Origin: an uncultured Fidelibacterota bacterium
GTDB lineage: Bacteria > Fidelibacterota > Marinisomatia > Marinisomatales > TCS55
DNA: 64,000 nt
Direction: 5' to 3'
NCBI GenBank assembly: GCA_902581045.1
Contig: CACHMU010000002.1
Span: 1 to 64,000 of the forward strand
Part shown: piece by piece, positions 53,839 through 63,965 of the stretch
Position numbering within the stretch: the first letter of the stretch is position 1
How the letters are laid out: the number at the start of each line of letters is the position of its first letter
Notes under the pieces: generated by a model
The model's database searches: none
Seen by the model: the letters and a program-made list of their open reading frames with translations, nothing else
Told to the model about the DNA's origin: nothing
Translations under genes and position numbers: made by a program

Positions 53839-56800
53839 ATGAAACAAAAAATTCTATTTTCATTAATAACAATATCATCAATTTTATTTGCTGATGGATT
53901 AGATATGGAAAAATTAAAGGCTATGAAAGCTCGCTCAATTGGACCGGGAGGAATGAGTGGGAGAGTTACAGCAATTGATGTTGTTCTTTCAAATACAGAT
54001 ATAATATATGTTGGAACTGCATCAGGAGGCCTATGGAAATCAGAAAGTGGTGGCGTCAAATGGGAACCAATTTTTGATAATCAAAAAGCTGCATCTATTG
54101 GTGATGTTGCAGTTGATCCAACAAATCCAGATGTAATTTGGGTTGGAACTGGCGAAGGAAATCCTCGAAATAGTCAGTCTGCTGGATTTGGCGTATATAA
54201 AAGTTTAGATGGTGGAAAAACATGGGAATATAAAGGCCTTGGCGAAACTAGGAATATTCATCGAGTTCTTATTAACCCACATAATGCAGATATAGTATAT
54301 ATTGGTGCACAAGGTTCAGCCTGGGGTGACAGCAAAGATCGTGGAGTTTATAAAACAACTGATGGTGGCGAAACATGGGAAAAAATTCTATATGTTGATG
54401 AATCAACTGGGATTGGTGAAATGATCATGGATCCTTATAATCCAAATAAATTAATTGCTAATATGTGGCAATTCAGGCGTTGGCCTTGGTTTTTTGAATC
54501 TGGTGGACCAAGCTCTGGTTTATATATCACATTTGATGGAGGTAAAAAGTGGAAAAAACTATCTGAAAAAGATGGGCTCCCTAAAGGAGATCTTGGAAGG
54601 ATGGGACTTGCAATAGCAAGAAGTAATCCTAAAGTCATATATGCTTTAATTGAATCAAAAAAGAATGCTTTATATAAATCAGAAGATGGTGGATTCAAAT
54701 GGAAAAAAGTTTCTGAAAAAAATATTGGAGGTCGCCCTTTTTATTATGCTGAAATTTATGTTGACCCTGTAAATGAAAATCGAATATATAATCTTCATAC
54801 CTATGTAACAGTTTCAAATGACGGTGGGAAAACTTTTGAATCTCTAATGACAGCCTATGGAGCAAATGGAGTACATCCTGACCACCATGCTTTTTGGGGA
54901 CACCCAACTAATCCTCAATTCATAATTGAAGGTAATGATGGCGGATTAAACATATCTCTAGATCGTGGGAAAACATGGCGTTTCGTTGAAAATCTTCCAG
55001 TCGCACAATTTTATCATATTAACTATGATATGGACTGGCCATATAATGTTTATGGTGGAATGCAAGATAACGGTTCATGGAGAGGTCCAGCATATGTTTG
55101 GAGGGCAGGTGGAATAAGAAACTCATATTGGGAAGAACTATTTTTTGGTGATGGCTTTGATGTGGTTCCCCATCCAGCTAATTCACGTTATGGATATGCA
55201 ATGAGCCAACAGGGTAATGTTGGTAGATATGATTTAATTACTGGTCATACACAATTGATAAAACCTGTTCATCCAAAAGGAGAATATTTAAGATTTAATT
55301 GGAATGCAGCAATTGCTCAAGATCCATTTGATGAAGATGCTATCTTTTATGGAAGTCAATTTGTTCATTATAGCAAGGATAGAGGAAATAATTGGGAAAT
55401 TATCTCGCCAGACTTAACAACAAATGATATTAGTAAACAAGAACAGCATAAAAGTGGTGGATTGACCTTTGATGCAACTGGAGCAGAGAATCATACAACA
55501 ATTCTTGCCATTGAACCTAGTCCTATTGATAAAAATATAATTTGGGTAGGAACAGATGATGGAAACCTACAGGTTACTAAAGATCGCGGGAACACATGGA
55601 ATAATGTATCAAAAAAAATCTATGGAGCTCCAAAAGGAAGTTGGATACCACAAATCGTTGCATCTACCTATAATTCTGGGGAAGCAGTTGTAATAGTAAA
55701 TAATTACCGAAGAAATGATTGGAAACCTTATGTATTCAAAACTGAAAACTTTGGAAACTCATGGAAAGCAATAGCTTCGGAAGAAAATATTTGGGGCTAC
55801 GCATTAAGTTATGCTCAAGACCCAGTTGAACCCAAACTCCAATTTTTAGGGACAGAATTTGGGTTGTATGTGACAACTGATGGATCTAAAACTTGGACAA
55901 AATGGACAAATGGATATCCGACTGTTTCGACAATGGACATCAAAATTCATCCAAGAGAGCATGATCTAGTGATTGGGACTTTTGGAAGAGCAGCATATAT
56001 TTTAGATGATATTAGACCTTTACGAGAAATAGCTAGCTCATCTGAAAATCTACTAGAAAAACAACTTCACTTTTTCGAACCACCAACTGCTGTTTTAGCA
56101 ATAAATCGTCAAGCTGCTGGGACTCGTTTTGAGGCAAATGCAATTTTTTCTGGAGAAAACCGGAGAAATGGGGCAATGTTAACTTTTGTATTTAACTCTA
56201 ATTCAACAGATAAGAAAAACGCTAAAAACAGTCGAAGAGATATAAAAGAAGATGCCTCTTCAAAAAAAGAAAAAGTAAAGATGGAAATCTTAGATGCAGA
56301 GAATAATATCATAAGAACAATCAACTACAATGTAGAACCAGGAATAAACCGGATATATTGGAGTCTAAGGAGAAAAGGCATTCGAAATCCCAACTCACCT
56401 AAACCAACAAGGCCTGATGCTCGCGAACCAAGTGGACCTCCTGTTTTACCAGGTGAATATACAGTTCGATTATCACATGGAAAAAAATCAGTTACTAAAG
56501 TTGTAAATGTTATTAGTGATCCTCGAGTAGCTATCGATAAGCGAGCTTTAGAGCGACTTGAGCCAATTTATGAAAAACAAATGAAAATTACTTTATCAGT
56601 CACAAAGGCAATGGATCAGATAAGAGAGGCAAAATCAATTATAAAATCCGTGAATAAAATGCTAGACACAAAATCTAATGATTCTCATAAAATACTTCAA
56701 AAAAGTGGAAAGGCTATGTCTGATAGTCTAAAAACATTAGAAGAGTTAATTGTAAATAAAAAAGGGCTTCAAGGCATAGTTCGTAGTCCAGATATTTTAA

Positions 56801-57018
56801 GTGCAAAAATCAGAGCAATTGGTAGATACTTATATAGCAATTTGACAGGACCAAATAACAGCCACCAATATCTATTAGACTATTCAGAAGATGAAACTGA
56901 AAAAGTTTTAAAAAAGGTTAACGAATTCTTTAATAATGATTGGCAAGAATATCAATCCAAAGTTGAAGATTCAAATTTAAGTTTTTTCAAATCTTATAAA
57001 CCGATAAAGATTGAATAA
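53839..57018 (+). CDS. VPS10/sortilin-like BNR-repeat propeller protein
   Basis: A 1059-residue exported protein with signal peptide ILFSLITISSILFADG. About ten Asp-box (BNR) repeats S-x-D-G-G-x-T-W line residues 40-690: SLDGGKTWEY, TTDGGETWEK, TFDGGKKWKK, SEDGGFKWKK, SNDGGKTFES, SLDRGKTWRF, SKDRGNNWEI, TKDRGNTWNN, TENFGNSWKA, TTDGSKTWTK. They probably form two propellers. The C-terminal part (about 790-880) has a FlgD-like fold (EPGINRIYWSLRRKG) and then a helical end. It is typical of marine VPS10-like proteins beside metalloproteases. No catalytic residues are evident. Confidence 0.85.
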   Translation: MKQKILFSLITISSILFADGLDMEKLKAMKARSIGPGGMSGRVTAIDVVLSNTDIIYVGTASGGLWKSESGGVKWEPIFDNQKAASIGDVAVDPTNPDVIWVGTGEGNPRNSQSAGFGVYKSLDGGKTWEYKGLGETRNIHRVLINPHNADIVYIGAQGSAWGDSKDRGVYKTTDGGETWEKILYVDESTGIGEMIMDPYNPNKLIANMWQFRRWPWFFESGGPSSGLYITFDGGKKWKKLSEKDGLPKGDLGRMGLAIARSNPKVIYALIESKKNALYKSEDGGFKWKKVSEKNIGGRPFYYAEIYVDPVNENRIYNLHTYVTVSNDGGKTFESLMTAYGANGVHPDHHAFWGHPTNPQFIIEGNDGGLNISLDRGKTWRFVENLPVAQFYHINYDMDWPYNVYGGMQDNGSWRGPAYVWRAGGIRNSYWEELFFGDGFDVVPHPANSRYGYAMSQQGNVGRYDLITGHTQLIKPVHPKGEYLRFNWNAAIAQDPFDEDAIFYGSQFVHYSKDRGNNWEIISPDLTTNDISKQEQHKSGGLTFDATGAENHTTILAIEPSPIDKNIIWVGTDDGNLQVTKDRGNTWNNVSKKIYGAPKGSWIPQIVASTYNSGEAVVIVNNYRRNDWKPYVFKTENFGNSWKAIASEENIWGYALSYAQDPVEPKLQFLGTEFGLYVTTDGSKTWTKWTNGYPTVSTMDIKIHPREHDLVIGTFGRAAYILDDIRPLREIASSSENLLEKQLHFFEPPTAVLAINRQAAGTRFEANAIFSGENRRNGAMLTFVFNSNSTDKKNAKNSRRDIKEDASSKKEKVKMEILDAENNIIRTINYNVEPGINRIYWSLRRKGIRNPNSPKPTRPDAREPSGPPVLPGEYTVRLSHGKKSVTKVVNVISDPRVAIDKRALERLEPIYEKQMKITLSVTKAMDQIREAKSIIKSVNKMLDTKSNDSHKILQKSGKAMSDSLKTLEELIVNKKGLQGIVRSPDILSAKIRAIGRYLYSNLTGPNNSHQYLLDYSEDETEKVLKKVNEFFNNDWQEYQSKVEDSNLSFFKSYKPIKIE

Positions 57019-57035
57019 AAATTAAATGATATAAA

Positions 57036-57440
57036 TTATTTAGCGGTAATACTCAAATCAATGATGCCGCTAAAGTTTTTTACTATAACAATTGCCTTTT
57101 TTGGTTTTTTTGAGGATGTTGTATTTAGTTCGGTAAAGTCTTTAGTGATTTCATATTTATAGATCTCTTCACCATTATCATCTTCAATCTTAATCATAGT
57201 TGTATCATTAATTTTGCTTTCAGTAACTATTATGCTAGAAGCAACAAATTGGTTTGCTTGTAAAGTTAATAAAAGTTCAATGTTTTTTTCGTCCGAATAG
57301 TTTTCTGCTCTCAAAATATAAGAAAAAGCAGAAGGTGAATTAATAATAGCTGGTAAATTCTTCACTAAGCCGTGATCTGCTTCAGGAGCACCAACACACG
57401 AAAAATTAATCAAAGCCATTAAAGAAATAAAAAATTTCAT
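57036..57440 (-). CDS. Small exported protein, unknown function
   Basis: A 134-residue protein with a hydrophobic N-terminus (FFISLMALINFSC). A cysteine at residue 15 could be lipid-modified, although the FSC context with Asn at -3 is a weak lipobox. The rest is predicted beta-rich and contains no motif I recognise. It overlaps rmuC by one base and ends the pepA operon, meeting the VPS10-like gene tail to tail with an 18-base gap. Confidence 0.6.
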   Translation of the reverse strand: MKFFISLMALINFSCVGAPEADHGLVKNLPAIINSPSAFSYILRAENYSDEKNIELLLTLQANQFVASSIIVTESKINDTTMIKIEDDNGEEIYKYEITKDFTELNTTSSKKPKKAIVIVKNFSGIIDLSITAK

Positions 57441-58543
57441 TATTCTATTTCTTTTTTATCAGTTTTCTGCCCTAACTGCAATTTATTTATATCATCCATT
57501 GGTTTTTTCAAAGCAGTTGCGCGAGTTGTGGAAAGATTTTTATAATGAGTATTTACAGTGCCTAAAGATTTCCCTAGAGCATTCATTGTTTCAAAAAACT
57601 TGTTCCATTGTGCTTTAAATGATTGAACCAAATCTTGAACCTCTATAGCTTTAGATTCAAGATGAAAACTCTGCACAGATTGACGAACCATCGCTAATAT
57701 AGCAAATAATGTTATTGGTGAACATAATAGAACTTTATTTTCCATTGCAAATTCAACCAGATTATCTTCACCTGTTTTTGGTTTATTTAAAAAAGCATAT
57801 ATCCCTTCATTTGGAATAAACATTAAAACAAAATCTAAAGTACCATCGGCAGGATCAATATAATCTCTCTTTGATAAAGTTTTTACATGTCCTTTCACAT
57901 CTTTTAAAAATGACTTCCTTTCTATTCCATTATCATCTTCATCATCAGTTGAAAAAAGTTTAGCATAATGATCCCATGGAAACTTTACATCCATATTTAG
58001 CCTTTTACCCTCAGGAAGTAAAAAAGTAAAGTCAGGCTTACCAGCTTTACTGCCAGATTGTGTTTCAAAGTTGATACCCTTTTTTAATCCTAGGTGATCT
58101 AATATATCTTTAACCATTCTCTCCCCCCACTGACCTCGAGCCTGTGAACTATCCAATATTCTACTTAGCTTTGATGTTTTATCTGAGAGTTGATCAATCC
58201 CTTTCTTTGATTCTTCCATCTGACCTTTAAGTTCAAATGTTGATTTACTTAAACCTTCTAAGTTTTTACTCATTCCTTCCAGACTAGCATCGATAAGTTT
58301 TTTCTTCTCATCCATAGTAGATTCTGACGATTTAAGAATATCACCAAATTTTTGAGTGGCCACTTTATAAAAAGTTTCCATATTCTGTTCAAGTGCTTGC
58401 CTAGAAAGATCACCAAATTCGGCTTTCAACTGATCTTTACTTGATTGGGCTAGGTCAACTTCTTTCTGACGTATAAACCAAATAATCAATCCTCCAATTA
58501 TAAAGCCGCCTAAAAATAAAATTATTCCCATTAATGAAGTCAT
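57440..58543 (-). CDS. rmuC: DNA recombination protein RmuC
   Basis: A 367-residue membrane-anchored protein: one transmembrane helix (IILFLGGFIIGGLIIWFI), a coiled coil (about 40-130), then the RmuC nuclease-like domain with SSQARGQWGERMVKDILDHL, SKAGKPDFTFLLPEGKRLNM and DVKFPW. That region fits the PD-(D/E)xK fold. It is shorter than E. coli RmuC (about 475 residues), mainly in the coiled coil. RmuC limits DNA inversions and rearrangements. It shares a four-base overlap with the HDIG gene. Confidence 0.92.
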   Translation of the reverse strand: MTSLMGIILFLGGFIIGGLIIWFIRQKEVDLAQSSKDQLKAEFGDLSRQALEQNMETFYKVATQKFGDILKSSESTMDEKKKLIDASLEGMSKNLEGLSKSTFELKGQMEESKKGIDQLSDKTSKLSRILDSSQARGQWGERMVKDILDHLGLKKGINFETQSGSKAGKPDFTFLLPEGKRLNMDVKFPWDHYAKLFSTDDEDDNGIERKSFLKDVKGHVKTLSKRDYIDPADGTLDFVLMFIPNEGIYAFLNKPKTGEDNLVEFAMENKVLLCSPITLFAILAMVRQSVQSFHLESKAIEVQDLVQSFKAQWNKFFETMNALGKSLGTVNTHYKNLSTTRATALKKPMDDINKLQLGQKTDKKEIE

Positions 58544-59127
58544 AATGATAAGAGCTCACCTTTCAAGCCTAACTCCTCTGCTTTCTCAGAAAGTGCGTCA
58601 ATTACAAACTGAATATGTTCAGTTAAGTCTAGATTTAATTCCTCAACACTTTGGAAAATATCTTCCCTTATAACTGAAGCAGCAAATGATTTTTGTTTTA
58701 GTTTTTTCTTAACCGATCGTGGTTTAACCTCAAAAATAGATTTTGATGGGCGAACATATGTAACAGCAAAAATAAAACCTGTTAATTCATCAACAGCAAA
58801 TAAAGATTTTGCCATATCAGTTTCTCTTTCAATCCCTGTATATGTAGCATGTCCCATTATAGCTTGAGTAATTGAATCAGGATATCCTTTTGATTTTAAT
58901 ATCTTATTACCTTTATATGGGTGTTCATCTACTGTTGGATACATTTCATAATCAAAATCATGCATGAGTCCAGTTATACCCCATTCATCAGGGTCTCCAT
59001 GATATTTTTCAGCCATTTTTCTCATAGCTTGCTCTACGCCTAATGCATGTCGACGAAGACTGTCGGTTTTTGTATACTCATGCAACAAATTAATTGCATC
59101 TTCTCTAGTTGGATAATTCTGATTCAT
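58540..59127 (-). CDS. HD-domain (HDIG-type) phosphohydrolase-like protein
   Basis: A 195-residue protein with the HD metal site: LRRHALGVEQAM, GLMHDFDYEMYP (H-D), EHPYKGNKIL and AIMGHATYTG, then MAKSLFAVDELTGFI with the distal aspartate. HDIG-type proteins hydrolyse nucleotides or phosphate esters; the true substrate is unknown. It overlaps pepA and rmuC by four bases each. Confidence 0.87.
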   Translation of the reverse strand: MNQNYPTREDAINLLHEYTKTDSLRRHALGVEQAMRKMAEKYHGDPDEWGITGLMHDFDYEMYPTVDEHPYKGNKILKSKGYPDSITQAIMGHATYTGIERETDMAKSLFAVDELTGFIFAVTYVRPSKSIFEVKPRSVKKKLKQKSFAASVIREDIFQSVEELNLDLTEHIQFVIDALSEKAEELGLKGELLSL

Positions 59128-60593
59128 ATTTCTAATAAATCTACAACCAAACGAATCATCTCGCCTGTTGCTAAACCTTTATTTTGATAAGGTAAGTTTT
59201 TATTACCCCATGCAGATCCAGCAATATCAAAATGACACCAAGGAATATTTTCACGTACAAACGAATGCAAAAATGCTCCTCCTGCAATGGATCCTGCCTG
59301 TCCAGGCGCGCCTAGATTTTTTACATCCGCAATTGTTGATTTTACTTGATCCAAATATTCTTCCCAAAGAGGAAATTCCCATACCTTTTCTCCTGTTATA
59401 GCTGATGAAAATTTAATTTTTTCAATCAACGAATCATCCGTACCCATTATACCGGTTGCCACATGTCCTAGAGCAACAACAACTGCACCTGTCAATGTTG
59501 CAAAATCTAGAATGAATTCCGGATCATAGTGCTCTGAAGCATATGATAGTGCATCAGCTAAGATAAGACGACCTTCTGCATCTGTATTCAATACTTCTAT
59601 TGTTTTACCATTATATGCAGTAAGAATATCCCCAGGTCGGTAAGCTTTATCTCCGCTCATATTTTCAGTTGAAGGAACAATCCCAACTATATTCATCTTT
59701 GGTTTCAAGATTGAAATAATTTTCATAACACCTATAACAACCCCAGCTCCACACATATCATATTTCATTTCATCCATTTTTGATGCTGGCTTTATCGATA
59801 TACCTCCACTATCAAACGTTAAACCCTTACCAACTAAAATTTTTGGTTTTTGATTTTTAGGACCCGCCATATGTTCCATAATGATAAATTTGGGAGGTTC
59901 ATCTGTTCCAGATGCAACGCCAGCAAGTGCACCCATTCCCATTTTAGTAAATTTTTCTCTTTCGAAAACAGTAACCTTCATATCTGGTGTTTTTCCAATT
60001 TTTCTTGCGTGATCAGCCAGATGACTAGGTGTAGACACATTACCAGGTCTATTTTCTAAGTTACGTGCCAAACAAACACCTTCAGCAATAATAGCACCTT
60101 TAGTAATTGCTTTTTTATTACCACCTAATATGATTGCACTTTTTATATTAAATGGCTCTTCACCAGTCGTTTTAAATTCGTTAAACTGATAACTTCCAAG
60201 CACCAACCCTTCGGCCGCAGCTTGAGATATATAATCATCCTTTGCTTCCTTTGGGATTAAAAAACTTACAGAACTTACTGAATTAGAAATGCATAATTTT
60301 GATACACCAGCAGCAGCCTTACGGAGTGTTTCTGGGGCAAGATTTCCTACCTTACCTAAACCAAATACAAAAGCAAGATTACCTTTTTTACCAATAATTA
60401 TCTTGACTTCACCAATTTTACCTTTTAGCAAATTAGCAGATAATGCATTAGATATTCCTCTTCCTAATTCTCTATTAACACCTTGTATTTGACGAGACAT
60501 TTTTAGATCCTCATAAATACCTACAGCCACTGCATCAGTTTTATTGTTGCGCCAATCGCCAGAGCCATATTTTACATTAGAAAGATGTGCCAT
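59124..60593 (-). CDS. pepA: Leucyl aminopeptidase (M17), PepA-like
   Basis: A 489-residue two-domain aminopeptidase. The C-terminal catalytic domain carries GKGLTFDSGGISIKP, MKYDMCGAGVVIGVM, the signature NTDAEGRLILADALSYA and ATLTGAVVVALGHVATGIMG, which hold the two zinc ions and catalytic Lys/Arg. It removes N-terminal residues from peptides in the cytoplasm. It heads the leftward run pepA-HDIG-rmuC-exported protein. The 136-base gap before it is AT-rich and shared with the divergent cupin gene. Confidence 0.95.
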   Translation of the reverse strand: MAHLSNVKYGSGDWRNNKTDAVAVGIYEDLKMSRQIQGVNRELGRGISNALSANLLKGKIGEVKIIIGKKGNLAFVFGLGKVGNLAPETLRKAAAGVSKLCISNSVSSVSFLIPKEAKDDYISQAAAEGLVLGSYQFNEFKTTGEEPFNIKSAIILGGNKKAITKGAIIAEGVCLARNLENRPGNVSTPSHLADHARKIGKTPDMKVTVFEREKFTKMGMGALAGVASGTDEPPKFIIMEHMAGPKNQKPKILVGKGLTFDSGGISIKPASKMDEMKYDMCGAGVVIGVMKIISILKPKMNIVGIVPSTENMSGDKAYRPGDILTAYNGKTIEVLNTDAEGRLILADALSYASEHYDPEFILDFATLTGAVVVALGHVATGIMGTDDSLIEKIKFSSAITGEKVWEFPLWEEYLDQVKSTIADVKNLGAPGQAGSIAGGAFLHSFVRENIPWCHFDIAGSAWGNKNLPYQNKGLATGEMIRLVVDLLEI

Positions 60594-60729
60594 ATTTTCC
60601 CCTTACTTTTTATATAATATATCTTTAAATGATATTAAAATTAGTATTTTCAATACCATTATCAAATATTCTAATAAATAATTTAATTTTTATATAATTA
60701 TACATTAAAAATTATGGGAAAATAACAAA

Positions 60730-61098
60730 ATGATTCAAAAGCAAATAAATTTGAAGAAAAAATTTGGCAAATTTTCTGAATATTGGTCTCCCAAAGTAAT
60801 CGCAGAAATGAACTCTTATCAATTTAAGTTGGCTAAAGTCAAAGGTGAGTTCATCTGGCACCAACATGTTGATACGGATGAAACATTTTTTGTAATTCAA
60901 GGAAAGCTAACAATTGAATTTAGAGATGGAAAAGTGGATATTAATGAAGGCGAAATGTATGTTGTACCAAAGGGTGTTGAGCATAAACCACAAGCTTTAG
61001 ATGAATGTCATATCATGATTATAGAACCGAAGGGAATTGTTAATACTGGAGATAAAATGGATAGCAAAATGAAGGCAGATAACGACGTTTGGATTTAA
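60730..61098 (+). CDS. Small cupin-domain protein
   Basis: A 122-residue single-cupin protein. The metal site is visible as GEFIWHQHVDTDETFFVIQG (H-x-H-x-D-x-x-E) and PKGVEHKP in motif 2. Members bind a divalent metal and act as dioxygenases, isomerases or sugar-binding regulators; nothing narrows it further. It is monocistronic and ends 13 bases before the convergent acsA stop. A GGGA ribosome-like stretch precedes the ATG. Confidence 0.88.
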   Translation: MIQKQINLKKKFGKFSEYWSPKVIAEMNSYQFKLAKVKGEFIWHQHVDTDETFFVIQGKLTIEFRDGKVDINEGEMYVVPKGVEHKPQALDECHIMIIEPKGIVNTGDKMDSKMKADNDVWI

Positions 61099-61110
61099 GA
61101 TTGTTACAAT

Positions 61111-63048
61111 CTAATTAGTATTATTTATAAGACTATCAACAACACTTGGATCAGCAAGCGTAGATATGTCTCCTAAATTATCAAAATCACCTTCTGCTAT
61201 TTTTCTTAAGATTCTTCTCATTATTTTACCTGAACGTGTTTTAGGCAAAGCAGGTGTAAATTGTATTCTATCAGGTTTTGCATGAGGCCCAATCTCTTTA
61301 GAAACCTTATCCCGAATATTATTTACAATGGAATCACTTGAGTCAATCCCAGTCATCAATGTCACAAAAGCATAAATACCTTGACCTTTAATATCATGAG
61401 GAAAACCTACAACAGCTGCTTCAGCAACATCTTCTGTTTTGCCAATAGCTCCTTCAACCTCTGCAGTACCAATTCTATGGCCAGATACATTTAATACATC
61501 ATCTACTCTCCCTGTTATCCAATAATATCCATCTTTATCACGTTTCGCACCATCACCCGTAAAATAATATCCTGGGAATTGAGTAAAGTATGTCTCAATA
61601 AATCGTTTATGGTCTCCATAGACTGTTCGCATCTGGCCCGGCCATGATGATTTTATTGCCAATAGTCCAGATACATCATTCCCAACTATTTCATCACCCT
61701 CTTCTGTTAATAAAACAGGTTCTATTCCAAAAAATGGAAAAGTAGCTGATCCTGGTTTTGTAGGAGTTGCTCCCGGCAAAGGGGCAATCATTATACCTCC
61801 AGTTTCAGTTTGCCACCATGTATCAATAATCGGTGACATCTCTTTACCAATTACACTATGATACCACATCCATTCCGGCTCTTTAATAGGCTCGCCAACT
61901 GTGCCAAGCAAACGGAGAGATGATAAATCACGATTCTCAACCCATTGATCACCTTCTTTCATAAGAGCCCTAAGAGCCGTGGGCGCTGTATAAAATAAAT
62001 TAACCTTATGCTTATCTACGATATCCCAAAAACGACCAAAATCTGGATAATTAGGAACTCCTTCAAACATAATTGATGTCGCACAATTTGATAGCGGGCC
62101 ATAAACGATATAAGAATGTCCTGTAATCCAACCAATATCAGCTGTACACCAATAGATATCTTCTTGTTTGTAATCAAAAATCATTTCAAATGAAAAATTA
62201 GTGTATAAAAGATAGCCAGCTGTAGAATGTAGCACCCCCTTTGGCTTTCCTGTAGAACCTGAAGTATATAATATAAATAATGGATCTTCAGCATTCATTT
62301 CTATAGGCTCACATTCATCATTTACCTCTAACATTTCATCCTGCCACCAAACATCCCGTCCTTTAACCATATTAACTGGTTCACCAGTCCTTTTAACAAC
62401 AACCACATGTTCAATCGAGGGAGTTTCAGCAACCGCCTTATCAGCATTAGCTTTCATCGAAATATTCTGCTTAACTCCTCTAACTCCTGTATCTTGCGTA
62501 ATAAGTATCTTACAAGTTGAATCATTAATTCTATCTCTTAAAGAGTCTGAACTAAATGCTCCAAAAACTACTGAATGGACAGCACCGATGCGTGCACATG
62601 CTAACATTGCTATTGGTAATTGAGGAACCATTTGCATATAAAGACAAACTCTATCCCCTTTTTGGATACCTAATCCTATTAAGACATTTGAAAACTTTTT
62701 TACTTCGATAAGTAAATCATTATAAGAAAAAGTTTTATTCTCTTCCGGGTTATTACCTTCCCAGATTAATGCAGTTCTATCACCTTTACCTGATTCAACA
62801 TGTCGGTCAAGACAATTATAGCTTACATTCAGTTTTCCGCCATCAAACCATTTAATTACACCATTTACGTAATCAAAAGATCCAACGCTGTCCCATTTTT
62901 TATACCAACTAATTCTCTCAGCTTTTTCTTCCCAAAACAAATTTTGATCTTTAATTGACCTGTCGTATTCATTATTATATTCCTCTAAGGAACCAACATG
63001 TGCTTTTTGAGATAATTCTTTTAGTGGTTTAAATAATTTTTCTTTCAT
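61111..63048 (-). CDS. acsA: Acetyl-CoA synthetase
   Basis: A 645-residue AMP-forming ligase activating acetate to acetyl-CoA. The AMP-binding core LYTSGSTGKPKGVLHS, WWQTETGGIMIAPLPGATPT, YYWITGRVDDVLNVSGHRIG and the C-terminal PKTRSGKIMRRILRKIA (with the lysine regulated by acetylation in other species) are all present. Length is normal. It follows the exported SH3-like gene by 8 bases. Function is firm; pathway use, acetate scavenging, is inference. Confidence 0.96.
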   Translation of the reverse strand: MKEKLFKPLKELSQKAHVGSLEEYNNEYDRSIKDQNLFWEEKAERISWYKKWDSVGSFDYVNGVIKWFDGGKLNVSYNCLDRHVESGKGDRTALIWEGNNPEENKTFSYNDLLIEVKKFSNVLIGLGIQKGDRVCLYMQMVPQLPIAMLACARIGAVHSVVFGAFSSDSLRDRINDSTCKILITQDTGVRGVKQNISMKANADKAVAETPSIEHVVVVKRTGEPVNMVKGRDVWWQDEMLEVNDECEPIEMNAEDPLFILYTSGSTGKPKGVLHSTAGYLLYTNFSFEMIFDYKQEDIYWCTADIGWITGHSYIVYGPLSNCATSIMFEGVPNYPDFGRFWDIVDKHKVNLFYTAPTALRALMKEGDQWVENRDLSSLRLLGTVGEPIKEPEWMWYHSVIGKEMSPIIDTWWQTETGGIMIAPLPGATPTKPGSATFPFFGIEPVLLTEEGDEIVGNDVSGLLAIKSSWPGQMRTVYGDHKRFIETYFTQFPGYYFTGDGAKRDKDGYYWITGRVDDVLNVSGHRIGTAEVEGAIGKTEDVAEAAVVGFPHDIKGQGIYAFVTLMTGIDSSDSIVNNIRDKVSKEIGPHAKPDRIQFTPALPKTRSGKIMRRILRKIAEGDFDNLGDISTLADPSVVDSLINNTN

Positions 63049-63056
63049 TTCCAGTC

Positions 63057-63965
63057 CTATTTAAGATCAACATTTTTTGATAAAACCCATCCTGAAAAAT
63101 AATTATAATTCTTTTGCTTATCTAAATATACCCTTACACGCCCATATAGGCGATCTCCAGCTACTTTTGATATAGCTAATTGCTCTCCACTATTTAAAAA
63201 AAATAAGACATCAGAACCATTTTCTGGACCTTTTCTAAAAGGTGCCAAATCTGTATTAACAGTATAAATAGATTCGCCTTTTAATAATTCTAAAGCTGAT
63301 AATTGAATTGTTTTATTAGAAGAGCCATTTGGGACAAAATAAGTTTCTGTCCAAGTTGGAAATAATCCATCTGTAATAATAGATATAATAACTTCATGCT
63401 CTAAATTTCTAGACACTGGAATCCTAACTCTTGTGTATCCAAGGCTATCTGTGATCGCATGAGTTAGAAGCTTTCCTGCTTGAGTTACTTTAATCTTTGC
63501 AGATGGTACAGCATTTTCATTTGAATCTATAATTTTCATTTTAATTATATCTGATATATATCTAATAGAGAAAGGTTTTAAAACAATGTCTCCTTTACCC
63601 TTATTAAACATTCGGTATTGAACATCGTATTTCCCACCTAATGGCTCTAACCTTGCTACATTACCCAATGTATCATCACTCAATATGCCTTCAGGTATTA
63701 CTACTTGCATTTTCTCACCTGGGAAAAAAAGTTTTGTTATATATGGTTCAGCTGGATGATTGCGAGGATAATAGCTCATTCTATATGCCGTTGGTTTAGC
63801 ATCAATTACATTGACTTCAGTTGTAATAGTAACTGAAGTTGCTTCAATAGCTTTTGAGCTAGAATCAACAACCGTGATGCCCTCACCATTAGATTCATTT
63901 TGAGCAATGCAATAATTACTAAAAAGTAAAACTATTATTAGTTTGTATTTATAATGATTTCCCAT
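63057..63965 (-). CDS. Exported protein with carboxypeptidase-regulatory-like and SH3-like domains
   Basis: About 302 residues from the ATG at 63963-63965, which gives a signal peptide (YKLIIVLLFSNYCIAQ); the frame is open to the right edge and a GTG at 63995 is also possible, so the start is uncertain. The middle is a beta-sandwich of the carboxypeptidase-regulatory or PEGA type (about 150-215). The C-terminal 65 residues look like an SH3-type domain (FRKGPENGSDVLFFLNSGEQ, then GWVLSKNVDLK). No function is known. It sits 8 bases before acsA but is unrelated to it by sequence. Confidence 0.55.
   Translation of the reverse strand: MGNHYKYKLIIVLLFSNYCIAQNESNGEGITVVDSSSKAIEATSVTITTEVNVIDAKPTAYRMSYYPRNHPAEPYITKLFFPGEKMQVVIPEGILSDDTLGNVARLEPLGGKYDVQYRMFNKGKGDIVLKPFSIRYISDIIKMKIIDSNENAVPSAKIKVTQAGKLLTHAITDSLGYTRVRIPVSRNLEHEVIISIITDGLFPTWTETYFVPNGSSNKTIQLSALELLKGESIYTVNTDLAPFRKGPENGSDVLFFLNSGEQLAISKVAGDRLYGRVRVYLDKQKNYNYFSGWVLSKNVDLK

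Noticed and set aside
53839-57018. Sialidase or glycosidase call for the BNR-repeat protein
   Set aside because: Asp-boxes also occur in non-catalytic propellers, and no sialidase arginine triad is apparent; the VPS10-like reading fits better.
60607-60698. Direct copies of TTTTTATATAAT at 60607-60618 and 60687-60698 between pepA and the cupin gene
   Set aside because: The whole gap is nearly pure A/T, so a 12-base A/T match is expected; each is more simply a TATA-like promoter element.
61098-61112. Small hairpin AGATTG-TTA-CAATCT between the cupin and acsA stops
   Set aside because: Only six A/T-rich pairs and no T run, so it does not qualify as a terminator.
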